Shown: piece after piece, positions 57,610 to 64,000 of the stretch
Position numbering within the stretch: position 1 is the stretch's first letter
Layout: the number at the start of each line of letters is the position of its first letter
Assembly (NCBI GenBank): GCA_932294295.1
Contig: OW028579.1
Coordinates: forward strand, 3,939,370 to 4,003,369
DNA from: Alitta virens
Lineage: Eukaryota; Annelida; Polychaeta; Phyllodocida; Nereididae
Length of the DNA stretch: 64,000 nucleotides
Direction of reading: 5' to 3'
Notes under the pieces: model-generated
Told to the model about the DNA's origin: nothing
Database searches by the model: none
Seen by the model: only the letters and a program-made list of their open reading frames with translations
Position numbers and translations under genes: made by a program

Positions 57610-60550
57610 AAAATAAAATAAAATAAATCAAGTTGAACTAACACAGTCTATATCAATCAAAAATGAGCCAGAAATTCATCCCAGGTTCTGCTTACAAACA
57701 ATGCGATGCAAGGCAGCCCGGCATCGGCCAATATTAATATTATTTGATTTGTATTGACTTACGGGGAATTTTGAGGAACAACCAGTGTTAACTTCATAGA
57801 AAAACCATAAGGTTCACTCATGTACGGTACCTCATAACATAGATTAGAAAAAGATTGGCGGCGCCATTATTCGTCAGGTTGCAATTGGTTGATATCTAGC
57901 AATCAGACATTGTGACACCCTTATTCGATTCACTTTCATTCACATACAGCACCGCCCCCCCCCCCCCCTCGAAAATCAAAGGCTACAATAAATCAATTTC
58001 AAGATGATCAAATGCATCCTGTGGGAAAAAAGTATGCGAACTAATGCTAATGTTTAATCATTTTTTATTTTGTTATTGGGCTCAAAAATCATAACAGATA
58101 TACTAGTTGGAATATGAATGCATATCATTTTTATTATAATAGCGACATGTCCCATTCTTGTAATACCGTTTCCCCAGTATTATAATTCATTAGTAGTTCA
58201 TCAAATATATATTATTAAATTACAGTATAACACTTATTACCACAAACACTCAATGTGGGTTAGAGTCAACTGGTGATTGGTGCAGCACCAAAATAATATC
58301 ATCAGAAAAATTACATCGCCGCTGTTCTCTGCTATGTGACTGCTTACATTTCAAATTTCGTATCCTACTGGCCATCAACAAGTCTTATAATATCATTTGG
58401 TTGGTCAGTCAGAGTGACAATCTGGTTGACATATGGCCACTACAAAAAAAACCAGCAGAGTCTGGAATTGTTAACAGGATAATTATTGAAAATAGCAATT
58501 AGAAACAAAACTGAAGCAATCTCGAATCAAACACTTTTAGAAAAAATAGCCTTTATAAATAATTGATTAAAGGTTTCGGTTCCTGGTTACGAAATGATAG
58601 AAACAGTTCAAAACTGACAGTCATCAGCTATTTGTGTGATAAATTCAGATATATGAGTGACATCAGTATTACGTTGATTTATAATAATTTCACTTTGTCC
58701 GGAAATGACATCAGGGGGGCAAGCTGTGATTGGTCAGTTCCTCAAGCTGTGATGCTCAGCATAGCCACATCATGCAATACAATCCATAAGGCTAAATTGC
58801 ACGTAACCAGGCTCAAGTTCAACCACAAAAGGTACACCTGATCTCCAGTTTACCATCAACTTCTATGTGGTTCTTCAACAAGATGCCAAAAATGTTGTCA
58901 GACAGATGAATGCAAAATGATCATAATTGTACACCAGCAACCCATAACGCAATCAACACATTTGTGTTATATGTTCTTAAGATGATTTCACTCAGTATCC
59001 ACGTAATTCCAGTAAGTCATAATGCAATTAACATACAAAACATGTACGTTGTACATTTTTAACCATCTGCGAACAAAGTTCAAAGAGGGTTGTTATCCCT
59101 TGAAAAAATTCATGTCCGTCCGAGGAGAGGGCGGGTGGGAAAAATACATTCATTTCCGGAGCAGAACTCTCAACACTTATGCACTTACCCAAACAAAATG
59201 TTGTACAGTAATACTCTATATGGCCTAGTGGTGCCTTTTGATAGTAAAATTGACATATATCAGCAATGTTTTACATAATTTGGATAAAATTTAAATAAAA
59301 TGTTTTTTTAGTTTTCGCAGAGCAGAACAATGACACTACTGCTCCTTCATGCTTTCAAACTTTGCCATAATATGTCTAAAATAGTAGCTGTGCCTTTTGG
59401 GGTCTCATAGCTGAAATACCAAAGAATCATTTAAAAAATGAAAAAATTGATAAAATTCTTACTTTTTCATACCTTCATATCAAAGACACTATTTACCCTA
59501 CATGTGTGAAATTTTGCTTAATAACATATCTAAATATTGTATTTCAACTTTTATTATAAATGAACTTATTGTAAGAACAAAAAATGACCAAAATTCGCAC
59601 AGAAGCACCAAGCTTGGGAAATGCTTATACACATCTTTCTTTATAATCCAGGGGCCTGCAGGACCCACCTTGAAACTCCCAGTACCCTATGAGGCCTAAA
59701 TGTTCCTCAGGATGACCTCATTCAGAAAATAACATGATCCCAAGAAATTGTTGGGAGGAATGATCTCATTTGCATAAAAAAAAGGCAGCCAGCACTCAGT
59801 AAAAAATCCTAAATTTTGGGTGCTTTTAAGGCTAAATAATGGTTTCCAGACTTGAGGCTGAATTCACAAGTGACTTTATGTTGCTCTCAGTGCACTCTTT
59901 AACTCCATAATGGTGGATGCCATGATTTTAAAAGTCACAGAATGAACAACTAAGATATCTGCTATTTCTGAACCTAATCAATTTGATTTGTATTTTGACA
60001 TTACTGACCTTTTCAAAACTGAAGTTCGTTCTTCAGCAGAATGAGTATTATAATAAGACCCAATGGTTACGTGGAATATTTTTATATTGGCCAGGATTCA
60101 CGAGTGGCGTTAGCCACGAGTGAATTCTGAAGCCAATCTGTCCACATTTATATCCCACATTTTTCACTTTCAGTTCGAGCTGCCTGGCTATGCATTCATG
60201 TAGTATAGAAAAAATTCATGAATATAAATTTTTGCCATTGACCAATCAGAGCATTGCATAACTGTCAACACCGTCATCACCTCAAAACTTTCTGGGACAT
60301 TTTCAGATTAAATTTACGAATGATATTTACAAACCAGTTGGTAAATATTTCTTGTCAAAATTTGTTTTTATACTAGATTTGGATAGAAAATGTTTTATTA
60401 TTTGGTTTTGATCAATTTTTTTACCGAAGCGATGACGCTACTTTGACTTTGCCCTTAGCAACGCACATATACAATGGCTGGTATCTGTGAACTGAACAGA
60501 CCATTGACTTTCTGTTACGTGTATTGGTCCTAGAATCGTTAATTCTGGTC
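57610..60550. other. Long stretch upstream of the transporter exons, no gene recognised
   Basis: Should contain N-terminal transporter exons if the gene is whole, but I could not find a GLUT-like TM1-TM6 segment on the minus strand. A C run lies at 57955-57968. Short CACGAGTG repeats occur near 60100. Otherwise AT-rich. Confidence 0.4.
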
Positions 60551-60574
60551 CGATTTCAAAAATTCAAACTTTTT

Positions 60575-61010
60575 AAAGCCCCGGTCTCACATAGCTGGTT
60601 TTCCCGTAGTGAACCCATAGTATTACATAACGGTGACATAACGTGCTTCCCGGCTCCAACCTGACAGCTACACGTGCATACCCAGCCATACCCGTCAAGT
60701 GACTCCTGGGACTCGTAGCCAAGCAAGGAAACACAGGCCCGGTAGCCGGAAGAGCCATGCTTGCATTGCTCACCCGTGGCAAACTCCCGGGTGTCCAAAA
60801 AGTCGGCGGATTACCCGTGGAAGCCGGCGGGTTGCCTGTAGAACCCATCGAGTCACCCGTAGAACCCGGCGAGTTATCCGTGCCTAATTTTACCCGTAGT
60901 AAACCCAGCGCCTTGTTCAGGGGTTCTACGGGTAAGTCGACAGGTTCTACGGGTAACTCGACGGCTTCCATAAGTAACCCGTCGAGTTTGCGCAGTGACG
61001 CCGGCTGTTG
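60575..61010. repeat. GC-rich repeat of TACCCGTAGAACC-type units
   Basis: Multiple short copies of CCCGTAGAACCC (60835-60880) and the inverted GGTTCTACGGGTAA (60920-60960), giving a partly palindromic block. ORFs across it on both strands are low-complexity (PVEP/TGNP repeats) and probably not genes. Confidence 0.6.
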
Positions 61011-61299
61011 ATCCAATATGCTTGCTCTAGAGCTAATGATGCAATGCGAACTGGGTTTATGATGTCCAGGCAGTATACAAAAATTGATCAGTGGCTATGA
61101 GATCATTCAGAAAAGACCAATACACCGCTGCAGAAATTTTTTTATCATGCCGATGAAAAAGACTAGACCCAGGATCCCTGCTGCAAATCTTACTGATTTG
61201 GATGCAGAAAAGTCGCCTTCGTCTATGGCGTCTTCCTCACATCCACCCAGTGATGAGGATGCATCTTAAGATGAAGAAGAGTGAAAGCAAAGCTGAAGA

Positions 61300-63163
61300 A
61301 GCCTGTACCTTTAAAGTGGCCTGCACCTGCGAAGTCGCCTGCAAAGCAGACTGCACCTGGGAAGTCGCCTGCAAAGAAATGCATGAGAATTGCGAGAGAG
61401 ACCACACCAGATGTCCTCCTCATCAACGAGACACATCTGTCCTTAGATAGTCTCCCAAGCCACATTCACGGATACAAGTCCACTTCCAGGATGGCCAAGA
61501 TGGCAAAGGAGGAGCAGCCATTTACTGCAAAGAGGACATCCCCTTCTCCCCTATTAACACTCAGTTTTTCTTACAGGGCACAGCAGCCATCAGCCTATCT
61601 ATCCCCTCTCTCGGAGAGCTTGCCATCATCACCCACTATATCCCACCCTACCCCAACTACCACATCACAAATGACCTATTCCATTTCTTTCCATCCAGGT
61701 ACAGGCACTGCATATTCCTTGGAGACTACAATGCCCACCACCCCTTTATAAATAACAGGCCCTCGAACTCCAGAGGCAACCAACTTCATTCCATTTTGCA
61801 GGACAACTGTCTCGAGCTGCTCAATGCCGGTGGAGCTCCAACCCACCTCAGCACTGCCAGAGGTACTGCAGCCCTCCTCGATCTAGCTATTGCCACCCCA
61901 GCAGTGGCCAGAAAACTTGGTGATGACATTGGCAACGACCACCTCCCCCTCCATATCTCTTTACAGGGCATTTGCACCCCACAACCTATTATCCAGATGG
62001 CAAGGAACCTCCGCAGGGCCAACTGGAACATCTTTAAGCAGGAGATCACCACCAAACTACAAGTGTTCCAGCCCACTAAAATTATTCATTCTTCCATTGC
62101 AGATGAAGTGGTGGACTTCCTCCATGATGTTGCCATCAGGGAAGAGAAAAGTTCCCAGTGGAAAACTGCCTGTAACTCCTTGGACTACAAAAATGCACCC
62201 GAGGTCTGGAAACAGTCCAAGTGCCTGACCACCACCACAGGTGAACGCAGACCCCAACGAGTCAACCTCGACACTGGTGAACCTTCAACCTCTGACCTTG
62301 ACACAGCCAATGTCTTCGCTGGTCACCTCCAGAAAGTCCACCAGACCAACCAAGTCCACCAGACCAACCAAGCCCCACACTTCGACCAACAACACTTACA
62401 GCCAGACAGTCACAGACCACATCATAGACAACAGCCACCTCTTCACGAAGACGGAGACGACCATGACCTACTAAAACAACTGTCCAGCAAGGAGCTCTTG
62501 GGAATCTTATCAAAATGCAAGAAAACCTCTACTGGTGAAGAAGCAGCTCCCAACAATAGATTTGAAATTCATCTCCAAATTTTTCCACTTTTTATGGCAG
62601 CTAGGAAACTATCCCACACTCTGCTGCTATTGGAGTGATGATCCCGAAGGCTGGGAAGGATCCTCTCACTCCAGGGAACAACTGCCCCATTAGCCTCATC
62701 AGATGTCTGAGTAAGCTCCTTGAAAAAACCATTTCCTCAAAACTCATAGCCCATTTCACTGTTTCATACCAAATCAACCCCTGGCAGAGAGCCTACCTGC
62801 CCCAGAAGGTCTTTATTAAGATCCAAAGAGAGAATCAACTTGCTCCGCAGACTGAGTGAAACTGACTGGGGATGCAACTCCAGGACTCTACTCCATCTAT
62901 ACAAGACCTTCATCCAACCAGTACTTGAAACAGGCCATCCCACAACAGTCCATGCATCGAAGAAGGCTGTCCACCACCTCCATGTCGCCCAAAACAAGGC
63001 TCTCCAAGTTGCCCTCAAGATTAGATACACCCCTGGACTTCCCAGGGTAACCACAGTGACGGTGACTGCCGAACTTAACAGAAGAGCCCACCTGGAGATG
63101 ATGGACCCCAGACTTCATGCACTCCACACCAACTTACTCCAGCGATTCCAACAAACTCCCTAA
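61300..63163 (+). mobile_element. GC-rich non-LTR retrotransposon, internally deleted (endonuclease to post-RT)
   Basis: APE-type endonuclease signatures spread over two frames: TTPDVLLINETHL (61395-61440), then FLGDYNAHHP (about 61710-61743) and NQLHSILQDNCLELLNAGGA, LLDLAIATP, NDHLPLHISL in 61796-62638. RT start: IPKAGKDPLTPGN and CPISLIRCLSKLLEKTI (62635-62859). After a gap lacking the catalytic YADD core comes a post-RT part SRTLLHLYKTFIQPVLETG (62840-63163). Resembles Jockey/I-type elements. Clearly richer in GC than its surroundings, suggesting recent arrival from another composition. Inactive. Confidence 0.85.
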
Positions 63164-63169
63164 CACTTA

Positions 63170-64000
63170 ATAACCACCATCCTTCTTCTCCTTTCAGCCA
63201 ACTCCTTGACCGTGCCTTCCTCCTCCCCTGATGCGTTCTGGCGGTATGATGTCATCCTGGACCCGGACCTATCTGATCCAGTCATAATGTTCGGGTACCC
63301 AAACAAGTAAACCAGGGTGTTGAAGCTGCTGCTGATGGCAGGAACTCGCCTTCCCAGGTTTACTCTTGATTGATTCAAACACTAAGCTTACTCTTGGTCA
63401 GTGCCTCTAGATGAGCACAGCATTGTGAGGGTTAGATTGTGACAGCTTCCTTTCCAGTTATGAGCCTAGCACACTATTGGTGTTCAAACATTTTTGACCA
63501 AATGGTCAATTGCAACTGTTGCTCTGTGAGTTGCCACTTTCATTGATAATTACTCAGCCAACCATGAAAATGTTTGGGTTTGATAAGACAAAACAAAGAA
63601 CAAGGCAGTGATCAGAAAAAAAGTAGCCTTGTAGAATGGATCAATACAGGCAAATGTATTCATTAATTATATTTCACAGGTTAACAAATATACAATCACA
63701 TTGTAAGGTATCCTGTGTCCTGTCAGGTAAATATCCATAAAGTTGTAGACTAGTGCTGTAGCTCAGCAGCATAAGTCCAATTGCATCAGAATAAACACAG
63801 AAATAACAGAGTCATAGATTTCAGTCAGACTGGTTAGATCAGCAAAATCAAAGATGCCTCTCTCTCCAGATGTTTTAATATCTATCCATTGCAGATGGAT
63901 AGATAGATAATAGGGATAGAGCGACGGCCGTTTGTTTACATTTTCCCACTGACCATTAACTAAATATCTAGCTGGCATTTTGGACCATGATAACAGCCCT
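63170..64000. other. Right end of window, no gene recognised
   Basis: A pyrimidine-rich bit follows the LINE. The rest is AT-rich with a short GATA run near 63897-63910. I see nothing coding. Confidence 0.4.

Noticed and set aside
60556..61016. Overlapping ORFs with PVEP/TGNP repeats
   Set aside because: Low-complexity translation of a short-unit repeat array on both strands.

Overview
This is eukaryotic, AT-rich, intron-containing DNA packed with transposons. Genes have GT/AG introns. There are at least four non-LTR retrotransposon (LINE) families, a tRNA-derived SINE, several TIR/MITE families, minisatellites and homopolymer tracts. Gene content (a two-CARD RIG-I/MDA5-like receptor, an SLC2-type transporter, a lectin/CUB fragment) points to an animal, most likely a marine invertebrate and possibly a deuterostome such as a hemichordate or echinoderm. 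Species cannot be fixed from the sequence alone.

The dominant structure is a ~20 kb inverted duplication. The left arm (about 28-19963) and right arm (about 22671-42023) are reverse complements of each other, separated by a 2.7 kb spacer. Each arm carries one copy of the same RIG-I-like receptor (RLR) gene, and the copies lie head to head. The right copy (+ strand, 22503-41607) can be assembled as 17 exons with consistent phases into a 1074-residue protein: two CARDs, linker, DECH-box helicase with its helical insertion, and a zinc-binding C-terminal domain most like MDA5. The left copy (- strand, 16598-451) is a decayed partner. It lacks exon 1 and the front of exon 2, so nearly both CARDs are gone. 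It also has a nonsense codon and a net frameshift in exon 3, an altered motif VI, and a 14-nt deletion that destroys the first zinc-binding cysteine pair.

Most mobile elements in the arms occur at matching places in both, so they predate the duplication: a LINE in intron 1, an antisense LINE in intron 4, SINEs, and three MITE/TIR families. Later, arm-specific events include a 1.67 kb TIR transposon in the left arm only, which carries remnants of a nuclease-like cysteine-rich protein, and a 158-bp tandem duplication in the right arm only. The left arm ends internally exactly where a 21-bp minisatellite element starts. A second direct copy of that element lies 2.4 kb outside the right arm.

Beyond the palindrome, 42-46.7 kb is mostly repeats. 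At 46.8-47.7 kb there is a minus-strand lectin/CUB gene fragment with an apparent frameshift. At 49.1-50.9 kb there is a TTAA-flanked TIR element. At 51.7-57.6 kb there are five minus-strand exons encoding the C-terminal half of an SLC2/GLUT-like sugar transporter. 58-61 kb is largely non-coding with repeats, and 61.3-63.2 kb is a GC-rich, internally deleted LINE with an APE-type endonuclease.
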